A stretch of DNA of 64,000 nucleotides from JBCCDY01 sp039030555 (GTDB taxonomy: Bacteria; Bacteroidota; Bacteroidia; Cytophagales; Cyclobacteriaceae). Both the position numbers and the translations under genes were made by a program. The stretch lies in NCBI GenBank assembly GCA_039030555.1, contig JBCCDY010000007.1, forward strand, positions 62,001 through 126,000, written 5' to 3'. Each line of letters begins with the position of its first letter. Within the stretch, counting starts at the first letter, position 1. Of the stretch, positions 38,201 through 47,258 are shown one piece after another. A model generated the notes under the pieces. That model ran no database searches. It worked only from the letters and a program-made list of their open reading frames with translations, and was not told the origin of the DNA.

Positions 38201-39451
38201 ATCTAGCCCATGCCTCTGAAGCTGAAGGTAAAAATCACCACCAAATAAATTTTTCCACCAAAGTAGTGCTTCCTCAGCCTGGTGCTCTCCAACATTTAAA
38301 ATCAGATTGGGAATTTCGCTGGTAATGCCTCCCGATAAAGCAATTAATCCTTCCTTATACTGTTCGATCAGTTGTTTATCGATCCTTGGGTAAATTCCAT
38401 AATTACCCTCAATAAAGGCGTAAGATGTAAGCTTGGTCAGGTTATGATAACCCTCTTTATTTTTTGCTAGCAGGATCTGGTTAAATCTTTTGTCAGGGCT
38501 TTCTTTTGTGAATTTTAGCTTAGTACGCTCTTCCGCTACGTAAAACTCACAACCCACTATTGGTTTAACTCCGATGGAAAGAGCTTCCTTAACAAACTTA
38601 AATGATCCAAACATATTGCCATGGTCCGTTAATCCAACGGATGGCATATTCAACTCCTTGGCTTTTTTAACAAGGTCTTTTACGCTGGAGGTTGCTTGTA
38701 ATACCGAAAACTGACTATGAACATGAAGGTGGAAAAAGTCTGACTCAATTTCTGTTGCAGCAGTATGATCAGGTTGCTGATTATGATCATCCTTTTCTTC
38801 TGTTCTGGAAAAATTAGCTTCCTCTAATTCAGGCTCTTCATAAACGATCTCATGATATGGAGTTTCATCAAATGGTTTGACGACTTGTTCATGGATCAAT
38901 CCGAAAAAACACTTTGCGGTTGCTGCTACGTCATAAGCGGCATCATGAGCATCATCGAAAGGAATACCAAATAGCTTTTGATGAAGCTCGGTTAAGGTTG
39001 GCCATTTATATTTTCCTCCCCTACCTCCGGGTATAGCACAATAGTTTGTAGAAGAATCTTTGGTATCGAGCTTCTTTATTTTAACAAGCTGGGAAGGAAC
39101 ATTAGCCCTCAGGAATTCTGCTCCGGTAATGTTGATATCAAAATCAACATTGTGCCCGATTACAAGCTGGGTTTTCTTCAAATCTTGCTCAAACTCAATC
39201 AAGACTTTTTCAAGAGGATACCCTTCTTGTATTGCTCTTTGAGTAGAGATACCATGGACTTTTTTGGCATTAAAGGGTATGGTAAATCCTTCCGGTTTTA
39301 CGATATAATTCTGAGCAGAAATTAGACTTCCTTTGTGATCGTGAATTTGCCAGGCTAACTGTACTAACCTAGGCCAGTTATCAAGATCACTAATGGGTGC
39401 ATTGTAATTTTTAGGGAGTCCGGTAGTTTCTGTGTCAAAAATTAAATACAT
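35261..39451 (-). CDS. dnaE: DNA polymerase III alpha subunit with fused N-terminal proofreading exonuclease
   Basis: Catalytic subunit of the replicative polymerase. 1396 residues. Residues 1-185 form a DnaQ-type 3'-5' exonuclease with Exo I DTETTG (6-11), Exo II GHNVDFD (99-105) and Exo III HDAAYDV (169-175), all catalytic acids present. An acidic linker follows to about 235, then the PHP domain (HLHVHSQFS, DHGNMFGSFKF), the polymerase palm and fingers with the catalytic PDIDIDF near 639, GPGRGSAAGS, YQEQVM and NKSHSTCYS, the tandem HhH region, and an OB fold (KIGGIVSDF). The fusion replaces or supplements a separate epsilon subunit. Confidence 0.95.
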   Translation of the reverse strand: MYLIFDTETTGLPKNYNAPISDLDNWPRLVQLAWQIHDHKGSLISAQNYIVKPEGFTIPFNAKKVHGISTQRAIQEGYPLEKVLIEFEQDLKKTQLVIGHNVDFDINITGAEFLRANVPSQLVKIKKLDTKDSSTNYCAIPGGRGGKYKWPTLTELHQKLFGIPFDDAHDAAYDVAATAKCFFGLIHEQVVKPFDETPYHEIVYEEPELEEANFSRTEEKDDHNQQPDHTAATEIESDFFHLHVHSQFSVLQATSSVKDLVKKAKELNMPSVGLTDHGNMFGSFKFVKEALSIGVKPIVGCEFYVAEERTKLKFTKESPDKRFNQILLAKNKEGYHNLTKLTSYAFIEGNYGIYPRIDKQLIEQYKEGLIALSGGITSEIPNLILNVGEHQAEEALLWWKNLFGGDFYLQLQRHGLDEEDHVNRILIEFGKKHDVKIVAANNVYYSDKKDADAHDILICIKDAEVKSTPKGKGRGKRFGLPNEEFYFKSQDEMKELFKDVPEAIENLQEIDQKIEPYKLERDVLLPAFEIPDGFESEDDYLKHITFRGAKKRYSEITPEIEERLNFELETIRNTGYPGYFLIVQDFTSQARNMGVSVGPGRGSAAGSAVAYCIGITNVDPIKYDLLFERFLNPDRISLPDIDIDFDDEGREKILKYVVDKYGKNQVAQIITYGSMAAKSSIRDSARVMEMPLPEANSIAKMVPERPGTTLDKAFDQVKELKEFSKENSLKGEVLRQAKVLEGSIRNTGIHACGVIITPDDLTKLVPVAVSKDSDLLVTQYDNSVVENAGMLKMDFLGLKTLSIINTAIRNIKNLHKVEIDPDEIPLDDEKTYELYQKGLTNGTFQFESPGMQKHLRNLKPDKFEDLIAMNALYRPGPMEYIPNFISRKHGREEISFDTPEMEEFLAETYGITVYQEQVMLLSQKLAGFTKGMADSLRKGMGKKKKEIIDELKPKFIEGCSKNNIQEKTAEKIWKDWEAFAAYAFNKSHSTCYSVVAFHTAYLKAHYPAEYMAAVLTHNQSNIDKVTFFMEECKALGINVLGPSVNESGVNFTVNKEGQIRFGLGAIKGAGEHAVQSIITEREEKGLYDDYFDFISRVNLRAVNKKTLECLAMAGGFDAFQEYHRKQYLVGSGEEPNLVDLGIKYAQRIIQEKESAQVSLFGGTESEEVNKPRVLPVEPYSDLEKLRIEKDVVGFYISGHPLDQYKFEVRHFCNTNLSELKDLQKVSTKKSIKIGGIVSDFNHRISKNGKPFGTITLEDYDDSFTFFLFSDDYTKFKEYFMQSWFLFIEGTVTFPQWKSEPDFKILKIDLLSEIRDKMCGGVQINFPIEQLSLEVIDNLERLSEENPGKQLIKFIVQDRAENISIEMLSRKYKVELNDKVLSKLEENDSMDFMLMNN

Positions 39452-39536
39452 ATTTTAAAATATAGTTGGCGTACCTTAAACAATAATTCGAGTATTCAGT
39501 CGTGTTAAAACGACATCGTAGATATTATTAAGGCTT

Positions 39537-39544
39537 TATTTTTG
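39537..39544 (+). promoter_or_regulatory. Possible -7 element for the T9SS substrate gene
   Basis: TATTTTTG matches TAnnTTTG, 78 bases before the ATG at 39622, in the 170-base gap between the divergent dnaE gene and this one. No matching upstream box was seen, so it could be chance in AT-rich DNA. Confidence 0.25.
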
Positions 39545-39621
39545 CTGTGAAATTGGCGTAATTGAATTTTTTAACGAATATATTGCTTTTACTTTTACAA
39601 CTTTAAATTACACGGACTGTA

Positions 39622-42555
39622 ATGAATTTTTGGAGTCGTATTTTTTTAACGTTTTTCATTGGCTTTTTCTGTTACATAGATAGCATTCATGCGACTCATA
39701 TTCGTGCGGCAGACATTACGGCAATACGACTCTCTGAATCTTCTTTAACATTTAGAATAATTCTTACTGCTTATACGGACGCAGGTGCTCCTGCAAACGT
39801 TCAATTTGGTAACGGAATTATCAATTTTGGAGATGGCTCAGATCCCATAATCAGACCACGGGAGATGAATGACTCAAGGGTAATCTCTGTAATTGAAGAG
39901 TTCGATACGCTGGGTAATCAAGTTGAATTCAACCAAATTATATTTGAACATACTTTCCCAGCCCAGTTCCAATCTTATTTGATTAGCTATCAAGAACCCA
40001 ATAGAAACGAAGGGGTTTTAAATATTAGCAATTCAGTGCAAACACCATTTTATGTTGAAACATTTATTGTTTTAGCGCCTGGTCTGGGGCCAAATAATAC
40101 ACCAAGGTTTACTGTACCACCTATTGATTTTGGGTGCACAGGTGTTCGCTTTGAACATAACCCTGGTGCTTTTGATGATGAAGGGGATAGTCTCGCCTAT
40201 AGGATTGTAATACCAAGGCAAAATATAGGTATTAATGTTGGAGGTTATAGAGATCCTGCAAATCCTGCTTTGAGCTTTGTCACAGAAGATGGAGCACCAC
40301 CAGCTACTTTCGATATAGATTCTTTTGACGGAACCGTTCTCTGGAATACACCTGGCCTTATGGGGGAGTATAATATTGCATTTATAGTGGAAGAATGGAG
40401 AGAGTTCAATGGAGAATTCATTCAACTGGGTTTTGTGGTTCGTGATATGCAGATTATTGTAGAAGAATGCGAAAATGATCCTCCTGATCTGGAGGTTCCT
40501 ATGGATACCTGTATTGAAGCTGGAACAGAGTTAATTGCTACAATTACTGCTGATGATATCAACGGTGACTTGGTTCGTATCGCGGGTTTTGGCGGCCCCT
40601 TTGCGGTAGACAATCCAGCTACCTTGGATCCATTTGATAGTTTACAGCCTGTAATCGCTAGTACCGAATTTAGATGGCAAACCACCTGTGATAATGTTAG
40701 ATCCAGACCTTTTCAAGCTACATTCAGAGCAACTGACAATGGATCTCCAAACCTGGTTGATTTCGAAACGTGGAATATTACTGTCGTGGCACCGGCACCG
40801 GTTTTAGATACAGCTATAGTTCTTAGCGGGAGAAGGATTCAGTTAAATTGGGAACCATACACCTTTTGTGAAGGAAATGCTCAATTCATGGAAATTTATA
40901 GAAGGATAGATAGTTTTGAATTCGAGCCAGGATGTGATGCGATAGGAATTCCTCCGGGTTCAGGATATCAATTAATCGAAACTGTTCCAATTGGTGATAC
41001 AACCTATGTAGATGATAACGATGGAGATGGGTTGAATTTCGGTGCAAATTACTGCTATCGCCTGGTAGCCATATTTCCTTTCCCATCAGGAGGTGAAAGC
41101 TTTGCTTCTAATGAAGTTTGTAATCTCATCGAAGCAACGGCTCCGGTAATTACTAATGTAGATGTTTTAACAACCAGTTCTTCAGATGGGGAAATTTTAG
41201 TACGCTGGATAGCACCTGAAGATTTAGACGTTCCACCTCCGCCATACAGGTATCAAGTAATTCGAGCAACCGGATTCTCAGGAAACGTGGGTGAGCAAGC
41301 GATAACTGATATCATATCCGATACCATGTTTGTTGATACAGGCTTAAATACGGAGGCTGGGCCATTTAACTATCGAGTGATTGCATTTGAAGGAACTGAT
41401 GATGTTGCAATAGACACTTCCAATCGGGCCTCTTCCGTATTCATTGAGCCCACACCATTCGCAGCAGGAATTGAGCTCAATTGGAATGCTGAAGTTCCTT
41501 GGTCTAATATGACCCAAAGACACCCGTTCCATTTTATTTTCAGGGATAATGCAAACCCTTCTGACCTTTCAGAACTAGTTCTCATCGATAGCGTAGACGT
41601 GAACTTTAGTGGATTTAACTACGTGGACGAAGGACAATTTAATAACGTTGAACTTTCTGATCAGATCGAGTATTCTTATTTTGTTACGGCTATTGGGTCT
41701 TATGGTAATGACACTATTCCTGCCCTTGATTCGCTAGTCAATAATAGCCAGATCGTATCATTGACGCCAAATGATTCAATACCTCCATGTCCACCATTGG
41801 ATTTTGAATTTGCTGAATCTTCTCTTGCGGATTGTGAAGATTTTATTGCTCAGACTTTATGTAGTGCCGATGAGTTCGATAATGTATTACAATGGACTTT
41901 GAATGATGCTGATACTTGTACTGATGCAGCTGTTCGCTTCAATATTTATTTCTCGTCAGATACCTTGAATAGTGAATTTGAATTGCTTGAAACGGTTGCT
42001 GGTGTAGATGGAATAAATACGTTCACTCATACCCAGGTTGGTACTAGGGCGGGGTGCTATCAAATATCAAGTATTGATAGAGGTAATAATGAAAGTGAGC
42101 GATCTGCACCAATTTGTGTAGATAATTGCCCTGTATACAATCTCCCTAATGTATTTACCCCCGGTGGTGATGGATGTAACGATTTGTATCAAGCATTTCA
42201 TGAAATCGTTAATACAAATTGTCCTGGGGTTCCCTTTAATCCCGATGGGGACGGTAGAATACCAATCAATGCGCAAACTACCTGTCCGCGCTTCGTAGTT
42301 GGGGTTGACTTTTTAGTCGTCAACAGATGGGGAAGAGAAGTATTTTCATTTGATAGCCGCTCAACTACTGACCCGGATAATATTTTAATTAATTGGGACG
42401 GCAGGGATAGCAACGGAAATGATCTTGCAACCGGGATTTATTTTTACGTTGCTGATGTTGAATTTTTAACACTTGATCCAGCTCTATCAAGAGGAGAAAT
42501 AAAGGGTTGGGTGCAGATTATTCGAGACGATCAAGTTTCCCAAAGTGAACAATAA
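39622..42555 (+). CDS. Large secreted protein with gliding-motility-type (type B) T9SS C-terminal domain
   Basis: 977 residues with a signal peptide (about 1-24, ending IHA). The N-terminal half has cadherin/Ig-like beta modules (HIRAADITAIRL, FNFGDGSDP-like turns). The middle has several fibronectin type III-like modules (GNYCYRLVAIF, YRYQVIRATG). The last 100 residues match the CHU_C/type B sorting signal: LPNVFTPGGDGCND, FLVVNRWGREVF, WDGRDSNGNDLATGIYFY and a final GEIKGWVQIIRDD. It should be exported by Sec and then by the type IX system to the surface. Its stop overlaps the next gene's GTG by 11 bases. Adhesin or matrix role inferred, with no catalytic motif seen. Confidence 0.88.
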   Translation: MNFWSRIFLTFFIGFFCYIDSIHATHIRAADITAIRLSESSLTFRIILTAYTDAGAPANVQFGNGIINFGDGSDPIIRPREMNDSRVISVIEEFDTLGNQVEFNQIIFEHTFPAQFQSYLISYQEPNRNEGVLNISNSVQTPFYVETFIVLAPGLGPNNTPRFTVPPIDFGCTGVRFEHNPGAFDDEGDSLAYRIVIPRQNIGINVGGYRDPANPALSFVTEDGAPPATFDIDSFDGTVLWNTPGLMGEYNIAFIVEEWREFNGEFIQLGFVVRDMQIIVEECENDPPDLEVPMDTCIEAGTELIATITADDINGDLVRIAGFGGPFAVDNPATLDPFDSLQPVIASTEFRWQTTCDNVRSRPFQATFRATDNGSPNLVDFETWNITVVAPAPVLDTAIVLSGRRIQLNWEPYTFCEGNAQFMEIYRRIDSFEFEPGCDAIGIPPGSGYQLIETVPIGDTTYVDDNDGDGLNFGANYCYRLVAIFPFPSGGESFASNEVCNLIEATAPVITNVDVLTTSSSDGEILVRWIAPEDLDVPPPPYRYQVIRATGFSGNVGEQAITDIISDTMFVDTGLNTEAGPFNYRVIAFEGTDDVAIDTSNRASSVFIEPTPFAAGIELNWNAEVPWSNMTQRHPFHFIFRDNANPSDLSELVLIDSVDVNFSGFNYVDEGQFNNVELSDQIEYSYFVTAIGSYGNDTIPALDSLVNNSQIVSLTPNDSIPPCPPLDFEFAESSLADCEDFIAQTLCSADEFDNVLQWTLNDADTCTDAAVRFNIYFSSDTLNSEFELLETVAGVDGINTFTHTQVGTRAGCYQISSIDRGNNESERSAPICVDNCPVYNLPNVFTPGGDGCNDLYQAFHEIVNTNCPGVPFNPDGDGRIPINAQTTCPRFVVGVDFLVVNRWGREVFSFDSRSTTDPDNILINWDGRDSNGNDLATGIYFYVADVEFLTLDPALSRGEIKGWVQIIRDDQVSQSEQ

Positions 42556-42946
42556 AAGCATCATATTATTTGATGGAGTCTGTAACCTCTGTAATGGCGT
42601 AGTCAACTTTCTAATTGATAGGGATAAAAAGGATATATTCCGATTTGATTCTCTTCAAAGCAAGCAATCCCAGGAGTTGATCAAGAAATATCAAATTCAG
42701 GTGAAAAACCTGGAAAGTATAGTGCTGATTGAGGATTCGGAATATTACATAAAAAGTACAGCGGCTATAAAGATTTTTTCGAGGCTAGGTGGGTTATGGT
42801 CTTTGATGAATGTGTTTTACGTTATTCCACGCTTCTTTAGAGATCAGGTTTATATGCTTATTGCAAATAACAGATACAGTATTTTCGGACGTTCTGATCA
42901 ATGTCGAATGCCTAATTCCGATCTAAAAGCGAAGTTTCTCTCTTAA
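42545..42946 (+). CDS. DCC-family thiol-disulfide oxidoreductase (DUF393)
   Basis: 133 residues starting at GTG 42545. The family signature D-G-x-C-x-x-C is present (Asp10, Cys13, Cys16 in DGVCNLCNG), with the downstream DSLQS, YIKSTAAIKI and C-terminal RYSIFGRSDQCRMP motifs. The family resembles thioredoxins but its substrates are poorly known. It overlaps the T9SS substrate gene by 11 bases, which may reflect only compact packing. Confidence 0.88.
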   Translation: MNNKSIILFDGVCNLCNGVVNFLIDRDKKDIFRFDSLQSKQSQELIKKYQIQVKNLESIVLIEDSEYYIKSTAAIKIFSRLGGLWSLMNVFYVIPRFFRDQVYMLIANNRYSIFGRSDQCRMPNSDLKAKFLS

Positions 42947-42968
42947 TATTTTTGTATCTCGGTGTTGA

Positions 42969-42999
42969 TTTGAAGTATGTTAATAGTTGTTTAGGTTTG
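42969..42999 (+). promoter_or_regulatory. Consensus Bacteroidota promoter for fabD
   Basis: TTTG (42969-42972), 19 bases, then TAGGTTTG (42992-42999). Both boxes and the spacing match the Bacteroidota consensus TTTG-N17-23-TAnnTTTG. The -7 box ends 26 bases before the fabD ATG. A second -7-like box, TATTTTTG, sits at 42947-42954 without a partner. Confidence 0.7.
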
Positions 43000-43025
43000 G
43001 GCTAGACATAACTTAGAAAATCAAT

Positions 43026-43907
43026 ATGAAAGCATACATTTTTCCCGGCCAGGGAGCCCAGTTTCCGGGAATGGGCAAAGAGCTCTATAATTCATCTGAA
43101 AAAGCTAAAAATCTATTTGATCAAGCTAACGAGATCTTAGGATTTAAAATTTCTGAAACGATGTTTTCAGGTTCAGCAGATGACCTGAAGCAGACTAATG
43201 TTACTCAACCTGCCATTTTTCTCCATTCTGTAGTACTTGCATTAACCACGACTGATTTTCAGCCTGATATGGTAGCTGGGCATTCATTAGGCGAATTCTC
43301 TGCATTGGTAGCTAACAAAGCCCTTTCTTTTGAAAGCGGGTTAAAATTAGTCTCGCAAAGGGCAGATGCGATGCAGAAGGCCTGTGAGATCAATCCCTCC
43401 ACAATGGCAGCAATAATTGGATTAGACGATGAAACCGTAGAAAACATTTGTTCCGATATTGAAGAAGTGGTCGTTCCGGCAAACTATAATTGCCCGGGCC
43501 AGCTTGTGATTTCAGGTTCAAATGAAGGAATTTCCTTAGCATGTGATAAGTTAAAAGAAGCAGGAGCAAAGAGAGCATTGCCTTTACCGGTTGGAGGTGC
43601 TTTTCATTCACCCTTGATGGAGCCTGCAAAAAAAGAACTTGAGGAAGCTATACTTTCCACTGAGTTCAACGATCCAGTATGCCCGGTTTATCAAAACTTT
43701 ACGGCGATGCCATCTTCTGATGTTCATGTCATCAAAAAAAACCTTGTAAACCAGCTAACCGGACCAGTTAGATGGACACAGTCTGTGCAAGCAATGATCT
43801 CGGACGGTGCTATAACGTTTATAGAGTCAGGTCCGGGAAAAGTCCTTCAGGGTTTAGTGAAAAAGGTAGATCGTTCTGTAGAGGTAAATAGCATAGAGAA
43901 TACTTAA
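43026..43907 (+). CDS. fabD: Malonyl-CoA:ACP transacylase
   Basis: Loads malonyl groups onto acyl carrier protein for fatty acid synthesis. 293 residues. PGQGAQFPGMG is at the N-terminus, the nucleophile Ser87 in GHSLGE (85-90), the malonyl-binding Arg in SQRADAMQ, and the catalytic His in GGAFHSPLM. Length and motifs are complete. It has its own consensus promoter and overlaps the convergent folK gene by four bases at the stop codons. No other fab genes are next to it. Confidence 0.96.
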   Translation: MKAYIFPGQGAQFPGMGKELYNSSEKAKNLFDQANEILGFKISETMFSGSADDLKQTNVTQPAIFLHSVVLALTTTDFQPDMVAGHSLGEFSALVANKALSFESGLKLVSQRADAMQKACEINPSTMAAIIGLDDETVENICSDIEEVVVPANYNCPGQLVISGSNEGISLACDKLKEAGAKRALPLPVGGAFHSPLMEPAKKELEEAILSTEFNDPVCPVYQNFTAMPSSDVHVIKKNLVNQLTGPVRWTQSVQAMISDGAITFIESGPGKVLQGLVKKVDRSVEVNSIENT

Positions 43908-44410
43908 TTTCCATCTTCTATTTGGAGATTAAGTTTGGTTGCATCCAGTGGATCTTTACAGTTTTTAAGAAGATCTATTTGCGACACGTTGAAAACAGGG
44001 TGCTGAAATGATGGATTAATCTCTATCATCGGTTCGAGGGCAAACCTTCTATTCTGGATTTCCTTATGAGGTATTTGTATGGATGGTGTTTTGAGAATGA
44101 CGTCATTGAAGTATAGTATATCAACATCTATTATTCGGGGTCCCCATTTCACTACTTTCTTTCTACCTAATTTTCTTTCTATCCTTTCAAAGTGATCAAT
44201 CATTTCTGAGGGATTAAGATCAGAAACTATTTCTACTGCCAGATTCAGAAAAGGGTTCTGTTCTGTGATACCCCATGCTGCTGTTTCATATACTGAAGAC
44301 GTTTTGGTGATTTTTCCAACCTCTTTCCTAAGTTCTTCCATGCATAATTTCAGGTTATTAAATCGATCCCCTAAATTCGAACCCATTAAAAGATAAATAC
44401 GATCGATCAT
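43904..44410 (-). CDS. folK: 2-amino-4-hydroxy-6-hydroxymethyldihydropteridine diphosphokinase
   Basis: Transfers pyrophosphate from ATP to the pterin in folate synthesis. 168 residues with LLMGSNLGDR at the start, YETAAWG, QNPFLNLAVE, the catalytic WGPRIIDVDILYF and the IPHKEIQNRRFALEP motif, all HPPK signatures. Single gene on the minus strand, tail-to-tail with fabD (four-base overlap) and divergent from sppA (85-base gap). Confidence 0.95.
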   Translation of the reverse strand: MIDRIYLLMGSNLGDRFNNLKLCMEELRKEVGKITKTSSVYETAAWGITEQNPFLNLAVEIVSDLNPSEMIDHFERIERKLGRKKVVKWGPRIIDVDILYFNDVILKTPSIQIPHKEIQNRRFALEPMIEINPSFQHPVFNVSQIDLLKNCKDPLDATKLNLQIEDGN

Positions 44411-44495
44411 AAAGTAATTAAGACTATCCGATGATTGTTTTCGTAGATTAACATAATCATAATTTTATTAATAAAGGAAGAAGCGAAGAGATACA

Positions 44496-46259
44496 ATGAG
44501 AGCATTTTTTAGAAACCTTTTAGCCACAATTATAGGCTTATTTATATTTTCAATAATGGGCGTATTCTTTCTCGGATGGATAGGTTCGGCTTTATCGATG
44601 AAGAAGGAATTTAGTGTTAAGCCTAAATCCATAATGATTTTAGATTTGAATAAGCCGATTATAGAACAACGTGAAGATGATTCTTACGAAACATTCAAAA
44701 TGTTTCCCGGAGTAAAAACCAATTTGAGTATTGTAGAAGTAAAAAGAGCCATAAATCGTGCAGCTTTCGATGATAATATTGAAGGTATTTATATAAAAGC
44801 GAGCTGGAATGCTCCTGGTTATGCCATGATTGAAGAAATACGGAATGACCTGATCAAGTTTAAGGAAAGTGGCAAGTGGGTTATAGCATACGGGCAGGTT
44901 TTTTCTGAAAAATCCTATTATCTATCCTCCGTAGCTAATCAAATCTTTTTACACCCTGTTGGCGAAATGGAGCTCAATGGACTTAGTTCTACTACCGCTT
45001 TTTTTAAGGGTACATTTGATAAACTCGGCGTGGAACCTCAGATATTTAGAGTTGGAAAATATAAGAGCTTCGTTGAGCCCTTTACGTTGACAGAACTCAG
45101 TGAATCAAATAGGGAACAGCAACAGCAATATCTGAGCTCTTTAAACACACATCTGCTCCAGGAAATAGGAAAGTCCAGAGATTTTAGTATGGATCAGATG
45201 AAAGAGTTATCTGATGGAATGCTGGTTAGGAGCTCTGTTGATGCTTTAGAGTACGGATTAGTCGACGGATTAAAATATACAGATGAGGTTCTTACCTGGA
45301 TTAAAGACGAAATTAACATATCGGAAGATGAAGACATTGAAACAGTTTCTTTAAACCAGTATGCCTCATTTCTGAATTCTAATAGAGGAGATTACAAGAA
45401 AGATAAGATTGCTGTAATCATCGCGGAAGGCGATATCGTTGGAGGAGAAGGTGATCGTGAGAATATTGGAGGAGATAAGTTTTCGAGAGAAATCCGAAAA
45501 GCTAGAACAGATGATAATGTAAAAGCAGTTGTGCTGCGGATCAATTCTCCGGGCGGTAGTGCTTTGGCTTCGGATGTGATGTGGAGAGAAGTAGAGTTAA
45601 CCAGTCGAGTAAAGCCGGTCATCGCATCGATGTCGAACGTAGCTGCTTCGGGAGGCTACTATATGGCTATGGCTTGCGATACCATAGTCGCTCAGCCAAA
45701 TACAATAACGGGTTCGATCGGAATATTTGGAATGATCTTCAATATGGAATCCTTTTTTGAAGATAAACTTGGAGTTACAACAGACGTCGTTTCAACTGGA
45801 GAGTTTTCAGACCTGTTAACAGTGAGCAGACCTTTGAACGACGCTGAAAAAGCGATTATTCAAAATATGGTGGAAGAGGGTTACGAAACCTTTATTTCTA
45901 AAGCTGCTGAAGGGCGTGATATGACCGTCGAAGAAATTAATACTTTTGCTCAAGGCCGTGTTTGGACTGGACAAGATGCTCTGGAAGTTGGGCTAGTTGA
46001 TGTGCTCGGAGGATATAACGATGCAATTAATATAGCAGCCGAGTCTGCAGGGTTAGAAGAAGATGAATATAGAATCGTTTACCTTCCACGCCAGAAACCA
46101 TTATTCGAAGAGCTTTTTGAGGACATTGTAAGTAATGTTCAAACTTACTATGTTGAGGAGAAATACGGAGCTTTAACAAAATATGTAGATAAAGCTGAAA
46201 AAATGATGCAATACAACGGTATCATGGCGAGGCTTCCATTTGATTTAGAGATACAATAA
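44496..46259 (+). CDS. sppA: Signal peptide peptidase SppA, long (67K-type) form
   Basis: Membrane-bound serine protease that degrades cleaved signal peptides. 587 residues with one N-terminal membrane span (about 8-33) and two tandem S49 peptidase domains. The general-base Lys lies in RVGKYKSFVEPF in the first domain and the nucleophile Ser in ASGGYYMA in the second, as in the E. coli enzyme. INSPGGSALASD and NTITGSIGIFG are family motifs. bioB starts 2 bases after its stop, so the two are co-transcribed, with no obvious functional link. Confidence 0.94.
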   Translation: MRAFFRNLLATIIGLFIFSIMGVFFLGWIGSALSMKKEFSVKPKSIMILDLNKPIIEQREDDSYETFKMFPGVKTNLSIVEVKRAINRAAFDDNIEGIYIKASWNAPGYAMIEEIRNDLIKFKESGKWVIAYGQVFSEKSYYLSSVANQIFLHPVGEMELNGLSSTTAFFKGTFDKLGVEPQIFRVGKYKSFVEPFTLTELSESNREQQQQYLSSLNTHLLQEIGKSRDFSMDQMKELSDGMLVRSSVDALEYGLVDGLKYTDEVLTWIKDEINISEDEDIETVSLNQYASFLNSNRGDYKKDKIAVIIAEGDIVGGEGDRENIGGDKFSREIRKARTDDNVKAVVLRINSPGGSALASDVMWREVELTSRVKPVIASMSNVAASGGYYMAMACDTIVAQPNTITGSIGIFGMIFNMESFFEDKLGVTTDVVSTGEFSDLLTVSRPLNDAEKAIIQNMVEEGYETFISKAAEGRDMTVEEINTFAQGRVWTGQDALEVGLVDVLGGYNDAINIAAESAGLEEDEYRIVYLPRQKPLFEELFEDIVSNVQTYYVEEKYGALTKYVDKAEKMMQYNGIMARLPFDLEIQ

Positions 46260-46261
46260 GT

Positions 46262-47257
46262 ATGATAAGAAATAACTGGACTATAGAAGAAATTAAAGCG
46301 ATATACGACAAGCCTGTTCTTGACCTAATATTCGAAGGGGCACAAGCCCATCGAGAACACCACAATACGGGCGAAGTTCAGGTTTGCACCTTATTATCAG
46401 TTAAAACCGGAGGTTGCCCGGAAGATTGTGCATACTGTCCACAGGCAGCTCGATACCATACGGATGTTAAGGTGCATAAGTTGATGGAAGTCAATGAAGT
46501 TTTAGGCAAGGCTGTCCAGGCAAAGGAGAACGGAAGCACCAGATTTTGTATGGGTGCAGCATGGCGCGAAGTTCGAGATAACAGAGACTTTGATAAGGTA
46601 CTGGACATGGTTAAAGGTATCAATAAGCTCGGTATGGAAGTTTGTTGTACTCTTGGGATGTTAACGCAGGAACAAGCGAATAAACTAAAGGATGCTGGAT
46701 TGTATGCGTACAATCATAATATCGATACAAGTGAAGAAAATTACGATAAAATAATATCTACTCGTGATTTTGATGACCGGCTGGAAACCATCAATCACGT
46801 TCGTGAAGCAAAAATATCGGTTTGCTCTGGTGGTATTATAGGCATGGGGGAGAGTGATTTAGACAGGGTTGGAATGCTTCATACGCTTGCCACCTTACCG
46901 GAGCATCCGGAATCTGTACCAGTAAATGCTTTAGTTCCTGTTCCTGGAACACCTCTGGAAGAACAGGAAAAAGTTTCTGTTTGGGAAATGGTTAGGATGA
47001 TAGCGACAGCTAGGATAATTATGCCAAAAGCCATGGTAAGACTATCAGCAGGTAGAGTACGGATGTCGGTAGAAGAGCAAGCTTTATGTTTTCTAGCAGG
47101 AGCTAATTCGATTTTTGCCGGAGATACATTGCTAACTACTCCAAACCCCGATGTTGTTAGTGACCAGGAAATGTTTCAAACGCTGAACCTCAAACCAAGA
47201 GAAGCATTCAAGGATACCGACCCGGTAAAACTGGAACAAATTCCTTCTGCAATTTGA
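46262..47257 (+). CDS. bioB: Biotin synthase
   Basis: Radical SAM enzyme that inserts sulfur into dethiobiotin. 331 residues. The [4Fe-4S] motif CPEDCAYC gives Cys52, Cys56 and Cys59. MGAAWREVRDNRDF, YNHNIDTSEENY, GIIGMGES and the C-terminal AGANSIFAGDTLLTTPNP, including the [2Fe-2S] ligand Arg in RLSAGR, are all present. Located behind sppA. The other biotin genes bioF, bioD and bioA lie 2.5 kb downstream. Confidence 0.97.
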   Translation: MIRNNWTIEEIKAIYDKPVLDLIFEGAQAHREHHNTGEVQVCTLLSVKTGGCPEDCAYCPQAARYHTDVKVHKLMEVNEVLGKAVQAKENGSTRFCMGAAWREVRDNRDFDKVLDMVKGINKLGMEVCCTLGMLTQEQANKLKDAGLYAYNHNIDTSEENYDKIISTRDFDDRLETINHVREAKISVCSGGIIGMGESDLDRVGMLHTLATLPEHPESVPVNALVPVPGTPLEEQEKVSVWEMVRMIATARIIMPKAMVRLSAGRVRMSVEEQALCFLAGANSIFAGDTLLTTPNPDVVSDQEMFQTLNLKPREAFKDTDPVKLEQIPSAI

Positions 47258-47258
47258 T

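Noticed and set aside
40072..40685. Two minus-strand open frames opposite the T9SS substrate gene
   Set aside because: They mirror a long exported protein with conserved modules on the plus strand. No start context or homology is apparent.
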